A program made the position numbers and the translations under genes. The notes beneath the pieces are model-generated. The model had not been told where the DNA came from and searched no databases. It was given only the letters and a program-made list of their open reading frames with translations. Below are positions 24,192 through 33,700 of a stretch of 50,005 bases of DNA, piece after piece (the stretch's first letter is position 1; every line of letters starts with the position of its first letter). The DNA lies in the IMG/VR virus record IMGVR_UViG_3300031825_000373, positions 1 to 50,005 of that record; one strand, given 5' to 3'. Source of the DNA: a virus.

Positions 24192-25025
24192 ATGGTCGAC
24201 CAGACCGAACAGACTGAAGACAAGCCGCTTGTTCCCGGCACCCCCGAGTACGATGCGGCGATGATCGCCAAGTTCCGTGGTGAGGAGACCCCTCCCGCCA
24301 CGGGTGGCGAACCGGAAGACACGTCACCCAAGCGGCCCGACGACATCCCTGAGAAGTTCTGGGATGCCGAGAAGGGCGAGGTGGACGTGGCGAAGCTCCT
24401 GAAGAGCTATGGCGAGCTTGAGGCCACCAAGGGTGCGCCCAAGGAAGACAAGCCTGACGACGCCCCTGCTGGTGACACTGCGGCTGCTGACGCGGCCAAG
24501 GAGACCGTCGAGAAGGCGGGCCTGGACTGGGACACGATCCTGGCCAAGGTGCGCACCAATGGTGACATTGACACCTCCGACTACGAAGCCCTGGAGAAGT
24601 CGGGCATCCCCCGCTCTCTGGCGGAAGAGGTGATCGAAAGCCGCAAGGCGAACGTCGAGCGTGAGCGTGTCGCTGCCATTGAGTACATCGGTGGTGAGAA
24701 GGAGGCGACTGACCTTCTGAAGTGGGCGGGTGAGAGCCTGTCCCCCGAGGACAAGGCCGCCTACCAGGGGATGCTGGATGGTCCGCACTGGCGTGTCGCT
24801 GTCGACGCGCTCAAGGCCCGTCGTGCGTCCACCTCCAAGACCGCTGATGAGCCCCAGCTGGAGACCGGCCGCAGCACCGGCACCGTTGGCACTGTCGGCT
24901 ACACCTCCCGCGAGGAGATGAAGGCTGATATGGCGAACCCGCTGTATTACGACCGCACTCCGGCCGGTGAGCGCTTCCGCGCCCAGGTCTACAAGCGTGC
25001 GGAGCTGGCGACCTACCGTCGCTGA
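24192..25025 (+). CDS. Scaffolding/capsid assembly protein, T7 gp9-like
   Basis: 277 residues, strongly acidic and hydrophilic, with the recurring motif DIPEKFWDAEKGEVDVAKLL, shared by scaffold proteins of many podoviruses and siphoviruses, near residues 52-71. It lies between portal and capsid as expected. It guides procapsid assembly and leaves the mature head. Confidence 0.92.
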   Translation: MVDQTEQTEDKPLVPGTPEYDAAMIAKFRGEETPPATGGEPEDTSPKRPDDIPEKFWDAEKGEVDVAKLLKSYGELEATKGAPKEDKPDDAPAGDTAAADAAKETVEKAGLDWDTILAKVRTNGDIDTSDYEALEKSGIPRSLAEEVIESRKANVERERVAAIEYIGGEKEATDLLKWAGESLSPEDKAAYQGMLDGPHWRVAVDALKARRASTSKTADEPQLETGRSTGTVGTVGYTSREEMKADMANPLYYDRTPAGERFRAQVYKRAELATYRR

Positions 25026-25153
25026 CAACAACATGGCCGCGTCCTCTGGTCGTTAGACTACGGCGCGGTCCTCTATCACTACCCTCCCCAGCCCCTTCAT
25101 AGAGCTTTTCGCTTGAAGTCGCGTGCATCACTGCGCGCGTCGAGGGGCATTAT

Positions 25154-25229
25154 TGCCAAGTAGCTCAGTTGGTAGAGCAGGTGACTGTTAATCACCGGGT
25201 CGGAGGTTCGATCCCTCCCTTGGCAGCCA
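25154..25229 (+). tRNA. tRNA-Asn(GTT)
   Basis: A complete cloverleaf: acceptor TGCCAAG/CTTGGCA, D-arm GCTC...GAGC, anticodon stem GGTGA/TCACC with loop CTGTTAA, T-arm GGAGG/CCTCC with TTCGATC, discriminator G and encoded CCA (25227-25229). It sits between scaffold and capsid genes on the same strand, so it is embedded in the structural transcript. Confidence 0.96.
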
Positions 25230-25427
25230 AATTCTCCTGTCTAGCCCACAGGAAATCAGGTGTGGCTCCTCATCTCGCGTAATCGGTCGGCTAACCGAGC
25301 GTTGGAACTGTCTCCCCTGAGAAAACACGAAGTACACGCGGCCCGCTACGGCGGAGAACCGTGGAGGAAACGTGCGTTCTGAAACCCGAACTTTTTCAAA
25401 AACAACACCGTTTTCTGGGATTTTACA
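25230..25427 (+). promoter_or_regulatory. Long leader between tRNA-Asn and capsid gene
   Basis: About 200 bases without a recognised gene. CCTGT/ACAGG at 25236-25252 forms a small hairpin right after the tRNA. A strong SD (GGAGG at 25363-25367) serves GTG 25372, which opens a short frame not in phase with the capsid gene. The capsid start TTG 25428 has only a weak SD (TGGGA). A T-run and A-run (TTTTTCAAAAAC at 25392-25403) lie between them. Confidence 0.5.
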
Positions 25428-26429
25428 TTGGTTGACTCTACTCCGTCCCGTTTCCTTCAGGGTCAGGCCGCTGGCGCGACCACGTCGGATATGCGGACGC
25501 TCGCTCTCGACATCTTCGGTGGCGAGGTAATCACCGCGTTCGATCTTGCGACCATCACTGCTGACAAGGTCCAGACGCGCACCCTTTCGGGTGGAATGCG
25601 TTCGGCTCGCTTCCCCAAGATTTGGAAGGCGACCGCTGAGTATCACACCGCTGGTAAGGAACTGCTCGGCAACGAGATCGAGACCGGCGAGATCACGATC
25701 ACCCCGGATGAGCTGCTTGTGGCTCACACCGCGATCTACGATCTCGACGACATCCTCTCGCACTTCGAGGTTCGTGGTCAGTTCAGCTCTGAGCTGGGCC
25801 GTGCCCTTGCCCGCGTCTACGACAAGAACAACTTCCGCCAGATCGTCCTGGCCGCCCGTCGTGCGGCTGATGGTCCGTTCCCCGGTGGCAACGTCATTCA
25901 GGACGCGGCCCTCGTGAACACTGGCGCCATCGACGGCAAGGCGTGGGTGGATGCCATCCGCAAGGCCAACAAGGCGCTGTTCAACAAGGACGTGCCCGAG
26001 TCCGAGACCCGCTACATGGCGGTGAACTGGGACGTGTTCGATGCGATCAAGTACGCGAAGGATGCCAACGGCAACTACCTCGTGCTCGACCGCAACTACA
26101 CCGGCACCCCCAGCTCGGGTGGTATCACCGCTCGTGAGGAGACCCTGCGGATCGATGGCGTGACCATCTACAAGACCCGCAATGCGCCGACCGCCAACGA
26201 GGCGGCCGATGCCACGGTCTACTCCAAGTACCGTGCCGACTACTCCAAGACCACGGCTGTCCTCTGGACGCCGATGTCCGTCGCCAACGTGAAGATGCGC
26301 GACATCACTCTGGAGACGACCCGCGACGTCCGCCGTCAGGAGGACTTCATGGTCGCGTCCATGCTTGCCGGTCACGGCACGCTGCGTCCGGAGTGCGCCG
26401 TCGAGTTCCGTACTGGCGCTCCTGCGTGA
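25428..26429 (+). CDS. Major capsid protein, T7 gp10-like
   Basis: 333 residues against 345 in T7 gp10A. Diagnostic stretches are LDIFGGEVITAFD (T7 LKVFGGEVLTAFA), TRTLSGGMRSARFP, LLVAHTAIYDLDDILSHFEVR and the C-terminal MVASMLAGHGTLRPE (T7 IIAKYAMGHGGLRPE). The start TTG 25428 gives the usual N-terminal length; there is no ATG or GTG in frame upstream before a stop. A terminator follows directly, and no frameshift extension like T7 gp10B is seen. Confidence 0.94.
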   Translation: MVDSTPSRFLQGQAAGATTSDMRTLALDIFGGEVITAFDLATITADKVQTRTLSGGMRSARFPKIWKATAEYHTAGKELLGNEIETGEITITPDELLVAHTAIYDLDDILSHFEVRGQFSSELGRALARVYDKNNFRQIVLAARRAADGPFPGGNVIQDAALVNTGAIDGKAWVDAIRKANKALFNKDVPESETRYMAVNWDVFDAIKYAKDANGNYLVLDRNYTGTPSSGGITAREETLRIDGVTIYKTRNAPTANEAADATVYSKYRADYSKTTAVLWTPMSVANVKMRDITLETTRDVRRQEDFMVASMLAGHGTLRPECAVEFRTGAPA

Positions 26430-26435
26430 CCCCAA

Positions 26436-26478
26436 GAGGGCGGCTCTTAGCTTCGGCTGAGGGTCGCCCTCTTTTTTT
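26436..26478 (+). terminator. Strong terminator after the capsid gene
   Basis: Outer stem GAGGGCG/CGCCCTC, inner stem TTAGC/GCTGA closed by a TTCG loop, then seven T. Its position equals that of the T7 late terminator after gene 10. Confidence 0.93.
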
Positions 26479-26490
26479 CCAAAAGAGGCA

Positions 26491-27093
26491 ATGAGCAACA
26501 AGCTAAGGGCGGTCAACCGATGCCTGAAGGCCATCGGTGAGGCATCCGTCAACTCTCTAAATTCCGGTGTTCCCGACGCTGAGGTTGCCCTGAGCATCCT
26601 CCAGGAAGTCACCGAAGATGTTCTTGAGACCGGGTGGCACTGCAACACCAACTACGGCGTCAAGCTCGTGCCCGACTCGAATGGCCACATCATCGTTCCC
26701 CCGAGCTTCCTCCAGGTTGACTCGACTGCGCGGAGCGCTCGACTGGATGTGACCGTTCGGAAGGACCCGAATGACACGGTCCTCAAGCTGTTCAACATCA
26801 CCGAGCAGACCTTCGTCTTCTCCGGTCCCGTCATCGCCGACGTGATCGTCAACCTGGACTATGACGGCCTTCCCCTGGCCCTCCAGAATTACATCTCGGC
26901 GCGCGCGGCGCGTGAGTTCCAGGAGAGCCAGATGGCCTCCGTGTCCCTCGACGGCTTCACTGTCCGTGCCGAACAGGCCGCCTGGGCAAAGCTCCAGGAC
27001 TACGAGGCCGAGGCCGAGGACAGCAACTGCCTCACCGACAGCGCCTACATGCGCTACGTGCGCGGCCGTAACAGCCCGATCTCGGGTCTCTGA
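26491..27093 (+). CDS. Tail tubular protein A, T7 gp11-like
   Basis: 200 residues against 196 in T7. The opening pattern VNRCLKAIGEASVNSL, the central LPLALQNYISARAAREFQESQMAS and terminal YMRYVRGRNSP fit gp11 proteins that form the adaptor ring beneath the portal. AAAAGAGG precedes ATG 26491. The stop overlaps the next start. Confidence 0.93.
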   Translation: MSNKLRAVNRCLKAIGEASVNSLNSGVPDAEVALSILQEVTEDVLETGWHCNTNYGVKLVPDSNGHIIVPPSFLQVDSTARSARLDVTVRKDPNDTVLKLFNITEQTFVFSGPVIADVIVNLDYDGLPLALQNYISARAAREFQESQMASVSLDGFTVRAEQAAWAKLQDYEAEAEDSNCLTDSAYMRYVRGRNSPISGL

Positions 27094-29429
27094 TGGGCAA
27101 GCCCATTGAGCAGGCAATCCCCACGATCTTCAGTGGGGTGAGCCGACAGCCCGACTCCGTCCGGTTCCCCGGTCAGGTCCAGGACGCCGAGAATGTGTCG
27201 TTCTCCGTAGAGACCGGAGGCTTCAGCCCCCGGATGCCCCTGAAGCTCATCAGCAAGATCAGCGGCATGGCTCCCGGCGCGGCGCGGCGTCTCCATATCG
27301 TCAACCGCGACGTCACCGAGAAGTACGCCATCGTGCTGTCCTATGGCAGTCTGCGCGTCTTCGACCAGAACGGCTCAGAGAAGGTCGTGAACACCACTCC
27401 CGAGGGGGTGGCTTGGCTGTCGGAAGACCCAAGCAAGTTCAGCATCCTGACCGCCGTGGACTACACGTTCATCGCGAAGAGCACCGTCACCGTCCTGATG
27501 GATCAGGTGAACCTCGCTCCTGCCGCGCCGAGCGATGCTGTCATCTACGTCGCCACCAACTTCTTCTCCGGGACTGACTCATTCTCGGTGACGATCAACG
27601 GCACGACCTCCAGCGTCAACGCCGCCACCTACGGCTCCAACTGGAACCAAGCGTCGTCGAGCGGCATCGCCACCCAGCTGGCGAACAAGCTGACCTCGGA
27701 CCTGGGCACCGGATGGACCATCAACCGTTCCGGCTCCTACATCTTCGTCCGCAAGAACGACGGGGCGGCCTTCACCATTGAGCAGCAGTCCGGCAACGGC
27801 GACAGCGGCATCAAGCTGTACCAGTCGACCGCGTCCAACGTCGCTGAGGCGCCCGAGCGTGGTCGTCACGGCATGATGCTGAACATCAAGGGCGTCACCG
27901 GGGAGGGCTTCTGGATCAAGTTCGAGGCCAACAACACCACCTTGGGCTACGGGGAGGGTGTCTGGCGCGAGACCATGGAGCCAGGTAAGCCCTACAAGCT
28001 CCTGCCCGAGACCCTTCCCTGGGGATTGGTGCGAGAGGCCGATGGCAGCTTCACCCTGAAGAAGCTGACGTGGAACGACAAGACCGCTGGTGGCGAGAAG
28101 GAAGTCCCCGCACCTGACTTTGTGGGCGACAAGATTTCCGACATGGTCTTCTCCCGCAACCGGCTGGGCATCGTCTCTGGTGAGACCTGCTACTTCTCGG
28201 CGGCTGGCGACTATTTCAACTTTTGGCCCGAGACGTCGACTGAGCTGGTAGACTCCGATCCATTCGGCATGACCAACACCACCAACTCGGTGTCCCGGTT
28301 CTACTACGCGGTTCCGTTCCGGCGCTCGATCTTTGTCATGGCGGACAACGCCCAGTTCGAGATTGGTGGCGACATGCTCACTCCGGCCCAGGCCGTGATT
28401 GACTTGGCGACCGCCTATTCGGCCTCGACCGTCTGTCGTCCCGTCGCCGTGGGTGACGAGCTGTACTTCCCCGCCGACAGCGAGGGTGAGACCGCTCTGC
28501 TCTCCTACGTCTACAACGACCGAACGGTGTCCGAGACCGCGAACGACGTCACCAAGCACGCCCGAGGCTTCGTCCCGAAGCCCGTGGTGGAGATGGTGGG
28601 TGATCCCATCGGCGGTCAGGTGCTCGCCTTGAGTGCAGGCGCCAGGACCGACCTCTACTGCCATCGGTTCTTCTACCAGGGCAACGAGCGGGTCCAGTCC
28701 GCATGGTCACGGTTCCGGTTCCCCAGCCTCAACATCCTCTCCATCGCTCGGCTCAACAACCGGGTGATGCTCCTGGTGGAGTTCCGAGGGGCGGTGTGGC
28801 TGGCGAGTATGCTCCTCAACGACGAGCGCCTGGAGGGCTACAGCTGGGTTCCCCGGCTGGACTACCACCAGACCCTCACTGGGACCTACAGCCCGACGAC
28901 CGACCGGACCTCGTGGTCCCTGGGCTTTGCACCACAGAACCCCATCGCCGTCACGTCCGACCTGTTCCCCGAAGGCAAACGTATGCTGTCCGTCCCGCTG
29001 ACGGTCAGCGGCACCACGGTGAGCGCCAAGGGAGACTGGACGGCGGCACCGATGATGATCGGGGAGGGCTTCTCCTCCTTCGTCCTGTTCTCGAAGCAGT
29101 TCCTGCGGAACGACCAGGGCACGGCCATCGTCAATGGGCGTCTCCAGCTGCGTCACATGACCCTTCGGTACACCGATGCAGGGTTCTTCAATGTCACGGT
29201 GACGCCCTATGGGCGCGATCCGAAGACTTGGACGTTCACTGGTCGCCGGGTGGGTGACTTCCTGAACCGTATTCAATCGTACCCGATCACGTCGGGCAAG
29301 TTCCGCTTCTGGATCAACTCCAACAGCGAAACAACGGAGATCAAGGTGTGGAGCGACAGCTTCCTGCCGTACACGATCACCTCGGCCGCGTGGATTGGTT
29401 TCTTCAACGAAGTGTCAAGACAAGGATAA
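27093..29429 (+). CDS. Tail tubular protein B (nozzle), T7 gp12-like
   Basis: 778 residues against 794 in T7. It opens IPTIFSGVSRQPDSVRFPGQ and contains VFSRNRLGIVSGETCYFS and LSSG-type nozzle repeats characteristic of gp12. Six copies form the tail nozzle to which fibres attach. It directly follows tail tube A with one-base overlap. Confidence 0.93.
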   Translation: MGKPIEQAIPTIFSGVSRQPDSVRFPGQVQDAENVSFSVETGGFSPRMPLKLISKISGMAPGAARRLHIVNRDVTEKYAIVLSYGSLRVFDQNGSEKVVNTTPEGVAWLSEDPSKFSILTAVDYTFIAKSTVTVLMDQVNLAPAAPSDAVIYVATNFFSGTDSFSVTINGTTSSVNAATYGSNWNQASSSGIATQLANKLTSDLGTGWTINRSGSYIFVRKNDGAAFTIEQQSGNGDSGIKLYQSTASNVAEAPERGRHGMMLNIKGVTGEGFWIKFEANNTTLGYGEGVWRETMEPGKPYKLLPETLPWGLVREADGSFTLKKLTWNDKTAGGEKEVPAPDFVGDKISDMVFSRNRLGIVSGETCYFSAAGDYFNFWPETSTELVDSDPFGMTNTTNSVSRFYYAVPFRRSIFVMADNAQFEIGGDMLTPAQAVIDLATAYSASTVCRPVAVGDELYFPADSEGETALLSYVYNDRTVSETANDVTKHARGFVPKPVVEMVGDPIGGQVLALSAGARTDLYCHRFFYQGNERVQSAWSRFRFPSLNILSIARLNNRVMLLVEFRGAVWLASMLLNDERLEGYSWVPRLDYHQTLTGTYSPTTDRTSWSLGFAPQNPIAVTSDLFPEGKRMLSVPLTVSGTTVSAKGDWTAAPMMIGEGFSSFVLFSKQFLRNDQGTAIVNGRLQLRHMTLRYTDAGFFNVTVTPYGRDPKTWTFTGRRVGDFLNRIQSYPITSGKFRFWINSNSETTEIKVWSDSFLPYTITSAAWIGFFNEVSRQG

Positions 29430-29439
29430 GAGCAACAGC

Positions 29440-29982
29440 ATGGGTCCGATCATGCCGATGCTGATGATTGGACAGGCTGTCCTGGGAGTGGTGACGGGCT
29501 TTGCGCAAATGAGCGCGGCCCGTTCTGCCCAGCAGGCGGCCAACGAAGCTGCCACTCGTCAGATCAAGGCAACCTATGACGAGGTCTCCCGACAGCAGAA
29601 GGAGGTCAACCGCATCGCGGTGGAGCAAGCCTCCGACCGCATCCGGGCGGCCAACGCCGAGCTGGGCACGGTTCGCACCTCTGCTGGCGAGCGCGGCGTT
29701 TCCGGGACGACCATGGTCTCCTTCGCGCGGGCTATCGGCGCCCTGGAAGGTGTCGACCTGTCCCGTATCGAGAAGAACCGTCAGTCCAACATCGCAGCCG
29801 GTGAGGCCGCGAAGCGGGACGCACAGAACAACTACATCACCGCCGTGACCATCGCAGCCAATCAGGCTAGCGCCGCGACCACCTCTGCGTGGCTCGGTAT
29901 GGCGGGTTCCGGTCTTCAGATCGGCGCGAGCTACGCTGGCTATCAGCAGCGTCAGTCCTACTACCAGAACAAGAGGGCTTGA
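29440..29982 (+). CDS. Internal virion protein B, T7 gp14-like
   Basis: 180 residues against 196 in T7. Ala- and Gln-rich helices follow a hydrophobic N-terminus (MLMIGQAVLGVVTGFAQM), and the segment GTVRTSAGERGVSGTTM is typical of the family. gp14 is ejected from the virion and forms the outer-membrane part of the DNA ejection channel. ATG 29440 is chosen over the longer frame, which overlaps the nozzle gene. Confidence 0.88.
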   Translation: MGPIMPMLMIGQAVLGVVTGFAQMSAARSAQQAANEAATRQIKATYDEVSRQQKEVNRIAVEQASDRIRAANAELGTVRTSAGERGVSGTTMVSFARAIGALEGVDLSRIEKNRQSNIAAGEAAKRDAQNNYITAVTIAANQASAATTSAWLGMAGSGLQIGASYAGYQQRQSYYQNKRA

Positions 29983-32387
29983 TGGCCAAGGAAATCCGCT
30001 CCGGCCGCACACAGGTCCAGACCCCCGGTCTCCCTGCCGCCCCAAGTGAGCGCTCCAAGCTCGTTGCCCAGCCGGTTCCCGAGTTCAAATCCAGCCGCCT
30101 CGGCCTCGACGGCCTGAGCCAGTCCTTCGCCAACTTCTTCGGCGCGACCAGCAAGGCCGCCGAGACGTTGATGCAGGCTGTCGAGCTGGGCGACCGCAAG
30201 CGGATCGAGCAGGAGAACATGGCGCAGAAGCGTCAGGCCGTGGGTGATGCCCTGACGGGCAAGGCCATGGATCAGGCCGGGTCCGAGGACTACGACTACT
30301 ACGACACCTACCGCACGGTCCTCGCTGAGAAGACCGGATCGGAGGCTGTCCGCGAGTTCAAGGACTGGTATCAGAAGGACTTCCTCCAGAAGACCCCTGA
30401 CTCCGACCTCGCCCAGGCGCGACAGGAATGGGCCATCAAGAACCTCACCGGGTCCAACGACCACGAGTTCGAGGGGATGTCTCTCTCGGCCTTCTACAAG
30501 GGCACCGAGACGATGCTGGGGACCCACATGGAGTCCCGCCTCAAGGCTCAGTTCGCCAAGGGCAAGGACAACCTGGAGGCCGTCATCGACGCTGATGCCG
30601 GCAACGGGTCCATCTCGCCCGAGCGCATCGCCTTCTACATCCAGGCGGCTCAGAAGCTCGACCCCCTGAATGCCCACGAGGCGGCGCCCATGGTGGCGAA
30701 TGCCTTGTCCGTCGCTGTGCAGAACCACCCCGACAAGTCCCAGGCCATCCTCTCGGTCCTCGACCGGGAAGGCACGGGCATCAACGGGAAGTCCTTCGCG
30801 GCGTCCTTCCCTGACTCCTACGCCAAGCTCCAGCAGAAGGCTGTCACCAGCTTCGAGCAGACGAACACGATGGCGGAATGGGAAGCGGTGAATGGCCTGC
30901 GTGAGCGCGCCATGAAGCTGAAGGAGATGAACGACGACGACCTTGCGGCCTTCGGTGAGGACCTGATCCGGACCCGGAACCGCTACGGCGCCGCCAACGA
31001 CATCAAGTCCCTCCAGGGTCTCCTGGTCCACGAGGCTGACCGCCGCGCGACCGAAGGGGCCAACTTCGCTCACGTCCAGCAGATGCTCATGGGAGCCACG
31101 CCGACCGACGTCGACGTCCTCAAGAAGAACCTGCCGGACTACATGAAGAAGGTCATGGGGATCGACAACATCCTGAAGGCCGACCCCACCCAGGTGAGCC
31201 AAATCCTGGTCAAGGCCGGGACGGTCGTTCCCGAGGACTTCAAGGCCCAGGTGTCTGGCGCCCTGGTCAACTTCGACAACCCCGCTGGCCAGATGGCTGC
31301 GGCCAATCTCCTCTTCTCAATTGAGAAGCAGCGGGACCAGAAGTTCGCGGCCAACTACCTGACCGACGAAGCATACCGCTATTACAAGCACATCTCCGAC
31401 GAGCAGGTGCTGACCAACGAGCCCATCGAAGCCACGCTCGCGCGTGTCGGTGAGCTGCGGCGGACGGCAAAGCCGGTGGAGTCCTGGGCTGCGGTGGTGG
31501 GCAAGCCTCCGGGTGAGACCAGGGTCGAGGTCGACAAGAAGCTCAACGCCGCCATCAAGACCACTTTCGGTGGCTCTGGTGCGTTCGGCACCGGCTTCTT
31601 CCGGTCTGACGTGTTCGTGCCTCCGGACATCCGGGAGCGGATCACCGACTATGCCATGGCGGTTGTCTCCGAGCGCGGCGCCCAGGGCGTCGAGTGGAGC
31701 AAGGCTGTGGAGGAGGCTGTGGGTCGCATGGCGAACCGGGCCGACGTCATTCCGCAGAACGGGACCTACGTCCTTCGGATCAACGACAACCAGAACGACG
31801 CCTACACCGAGAACGGCGTGACCGTCCCTCGGACCAAGCTCGGCCTGGAGGTCTACAACCCGAAGACCGGGAGCAACGTCAACACGGTCAAGGTCTATGA
31901 AACCCAGCTCGACCAGCTGGTGCAGAAGGCCCCGTTCTTCCTGAAGAATGGCACGGCCGACGACGTGTCCCTGATCGAGCATCCCTTCGCTGTCGCCAAG
32001 GGCTCCTATGCGGTCGCCCAGAACGGCAACTACCGGGTCTTCGAGCCGGGTGAGAAGGTCGAGCTGTGGTCTCACGAGGTCAGCATGACCGATGGTCGCT
32101 GGGAGAAGGTCAAGGACGGCAAGGAGGCCGTCATCCCCGACAACGAGACAGCTCTGAACGCCATGTTCCAGGGCCGCCTTCCGAAGGGCTTTGGCTTCGT
32201 CCGCATCCCCCTGAGCGACAACAAGACCGGCTGGATGCTCGCCTATCGTCCCAACTTCGGGCAGGACGAAGGGATCACCCTGGAGGAGCGTGAGAAGGCA
32301 TTCCAGCCTCCTGCGGCACCTCCTCCCATCCGTCAGGTTGTCTTCGCCCCCAGAACCCCATCCCAACGCATTGCTGAAGGGAAATAA
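29982..32387 (+). CDS. Internal virion protein C, T7 gp15-like
   Basis: 801 residues against 747 in T7. Largely helical, beginning MAKEIRSGRTQVQTPGLP, with the family-typical AIKNLTGSNDHEFEGMSLSA split over a turn and a beta-rich C-terminus. Identified by content and by its fixed place between gp14-like and gp16-like genes. It is ejected to form the periplasmic part of the DNA conduit. The start ATG overlaps the gp14-like stop. Confidence 0.88.
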   Translation: MAKEIRSGRTQVQTPGLPAAPSERSKLVAQPVPEFKSSRLGLDGLSQSFANFFGATSKAAETLMQAVELGDRKRIEQENMAQKRQAVGDALTGKAMDQAGSEDYDYYDTYRTVLAEKTGSEAVREFKDWYQKDFLQKTPDSDLAQARQEWAIKNLTGSNDHEFEGMSLSAFYKGTETMLGTHMESRLKAQFAKGKDNLEAVIDADAGNGSISPERIAFYIQAAQKLDPLNAHEAAPMVANALSVAVQNHPDKSQAILSVLDREGTGINGKSFAASFPDSYAKLQQKAVTSFEQTNTMAEWEAVNGLRERAMKLKEMNDDDLAAFGEDLIRTRNRYGAANDIKSLQGLLVHEADRRATEGANFAHVQQMLMGATPTDVDVLKKNLPDYMKKVMGIDNILKADPTQVSQILVKAGTVVPEDFKAQVSGALVNFDNPAGQMAAANLLFSIEKQRDQKFAANYLTDEAYRYYKHISDEQVLTNEPIEATLARVGELRRTAKPVESWAAVVGKPPGETRVEVDKKLNAAIKTTFGGSGAFGTGFFRSDVFVPPDIRERITDYAMAVVSERGAQGVEWSKAVEEAVGRMANRADVIPQNGTYVLRINDNQNDAYTENGVTVPRTKLGLEVYNPKTGSNVNTVKVYETQLDQLVQKAPFFLKNGTADDVSLIEHPFAVAKGSYAVAQNGNYRVFEPGEKVELWSHEVSMTDGRWEKVKDGKEAVIPDNETALNAMFQGRLPKGFGFVRIPLSDNKTGWMLAYRPNFGQDEGITLEEREKAFQPPAAPPPIRQVVFAPRTPSQRIAEGK

Positions 32388-33685
32388 TGGCCTACGCTGA
32401 CTACAGCGGTCAGCCTTTCGACGCCAAGAAGAAGCGTGAGGAAATCCTAGGCGATCTCCAGGACCGCCTCTTCCAGCGTTTCCGCAGGGCGGGAGCGGTG
32501 CCCATGACCTCCGAGGTCACGCGCATCCTCCCTCCTCCTGCGACCGGAGCTGATCTGCTGGCAAACGTCCAGTCCGAGGTGACGCGAGCCTATGTGACCG
32601 AGGGTCCTCGCTTCCTCGACCGACACTCGACGTCCTCCGAGGACACCTACCGCTCTCGCCGCTTCGACTTCATCTCGGGCCAGGAGGGCATTAACCTCAC
32701 CGCCTACGATGACCGCACCGGCAAGCGCGTGACGAACGGCCCGGTCCAGGGCAACGTCACCGTGGGTGTTGGCTTCAACATGGACCGCTCGGGCGCCAGG
32801 GAAACCTGGAAGGCCGTATTCGGGGACAACGTCTCATTCGACGACGTGCGCTCCGGCAAGACCAGCCTGTCCAACGATCAGGCCAAGGCCCTGTTCGAGC
32901 ACGACATGATGTACTTCGAGGGCGTTGTCTCCAAGGCGGCCGGTGGGCGCGCCCTGACGGAGAACCAGCGGCTTGCCCTGGTGTCCATCGCCTACAACAC
33001 CCCAAGCCGCGTGGCCGGTTGGGCGAACGTCATCCAGTCCGGTGACGATCAGGCGTTGACGCAGGAAATCCTCTACAACTCCTTCGCGAAGGATCACCCG
33101 CTTTCCAAGGGGCTCCAGTCCCGACGCTACCGCGAGGCCGCTCTGTTCGGAACCATCTCGGAAGCCAAGGACAAGCTCCCGACCTTCTCGACCTACCAGA
33201 AGTTCGACCCTGGCCAGGACATGGACGTCAACACGTTCAAGTCCAAGCACTACACATGGCAGGACTTCCGGAACGACCGCTTCCAGGACGCCAAGGTCAG
33301 CAGTGGTCTGGTGGGTCTCCTGGACACCGTCTCCGACCAGTTCGGCGGGAAGCTGAAGCTCACCTCGGGCTACCGATCCCCCGACTACAACGCCAAGGCA
33401 TCGTTCTCCGGCAAGGACGGTCCCCACACCCACGGCTACGCTGCGGACATCGACGTCTCCAGCTACAGCGACGAGCAGAAGCGCCAGCTGGTGTCTCTCC
33501 TGGTCGCCAACGGCGCGCGCGGTGTGGGTCACTACAGCAACGGTTCGATCCACGTCGACCTTCGCCCGACTGCGGGCAAGGGGCCGGGTGGTCTCGCGCT
33601 GTGGTGGAACAAGAACGAGCCCTACACCAACGGTCAGTCGTGGTTCGCTGAAGGCGTGGACCAAGGCTTGACACCCAAATCCTGA
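32387..33685 (+). CDS. Two-domain virion-associated murein hydrolase: lysozyme plus M15 peptidase
   Basis: 432 residues in two enzyme domains. Residues about 85-270 resemble a phage lysozyme (GH24-like), with the catalytic-type Glu in ISGQEGINLTAYDD and the glycine-rich NVTVGVGFNMDRSG; NQRLALVSIAYNTPS follows. Residues about 295-410 are an M15/VanY-type zinc peptidase, with metal ligands in HTHGYAADIDV and SIHVDLRP. The protein would cut both glycan and peptide bonds. Its place between gp15-like and gp16-like genes argues that it is packaged and used at entry. No signal peptide is present. Confidence 0.85.
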   Translation: MAYADYSGQPFDAKKKREEILGDLQDRLFQRFRRAGAVPMTSEVTRILPPPATGADLLANVQSEVTRAYVTEGPRFLDRHSTSSEDTYRSRRFDFISGQEGINLTAYDDRTGKRVTNGPVQGNVTVGVGFNMDRSGARETWKAVFGDNVSFDDVRSGKTSLSNDQAKALFEHDMMYFEGVVSKAAGGRALTENQRLALVSIAYNTPSRVAGWANVIQSGDDQALTQEILYNSFAKDHPLSKGLQSRRYREAALFGTISEAKDKLPTFSTYQKFDPGQDMDVNTFKSKHYTWQDFRNDRFQDAKVSSGLVGLLDTVSDQFGGKLKLTSGYRSPDYNAKASFSGKDGPHTHGYAADIDVSSYSDEQKRQLVSLLVANGARGVGHYSNGSIHVDLRPTAGKGPGGLALWWNKNEPYTNGQSWFAEGVDQGLTPKS

Positions 33686-33700
33686 GGAACCTGAAACCGA

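Noticed and set aside
25060-25090. Possible promoter CCTCTATCACTACCC upstream of tRNA-Asn
   Set aside because: It resembles the T7 promoter end only loosely and matches neither motif A nor motif B.
26400-26440. Capsid frameshift product like T7 gp10B
   Set aside because: The stop is followed at once by a terminator, with no slippery site or open alternative frame of useful length.
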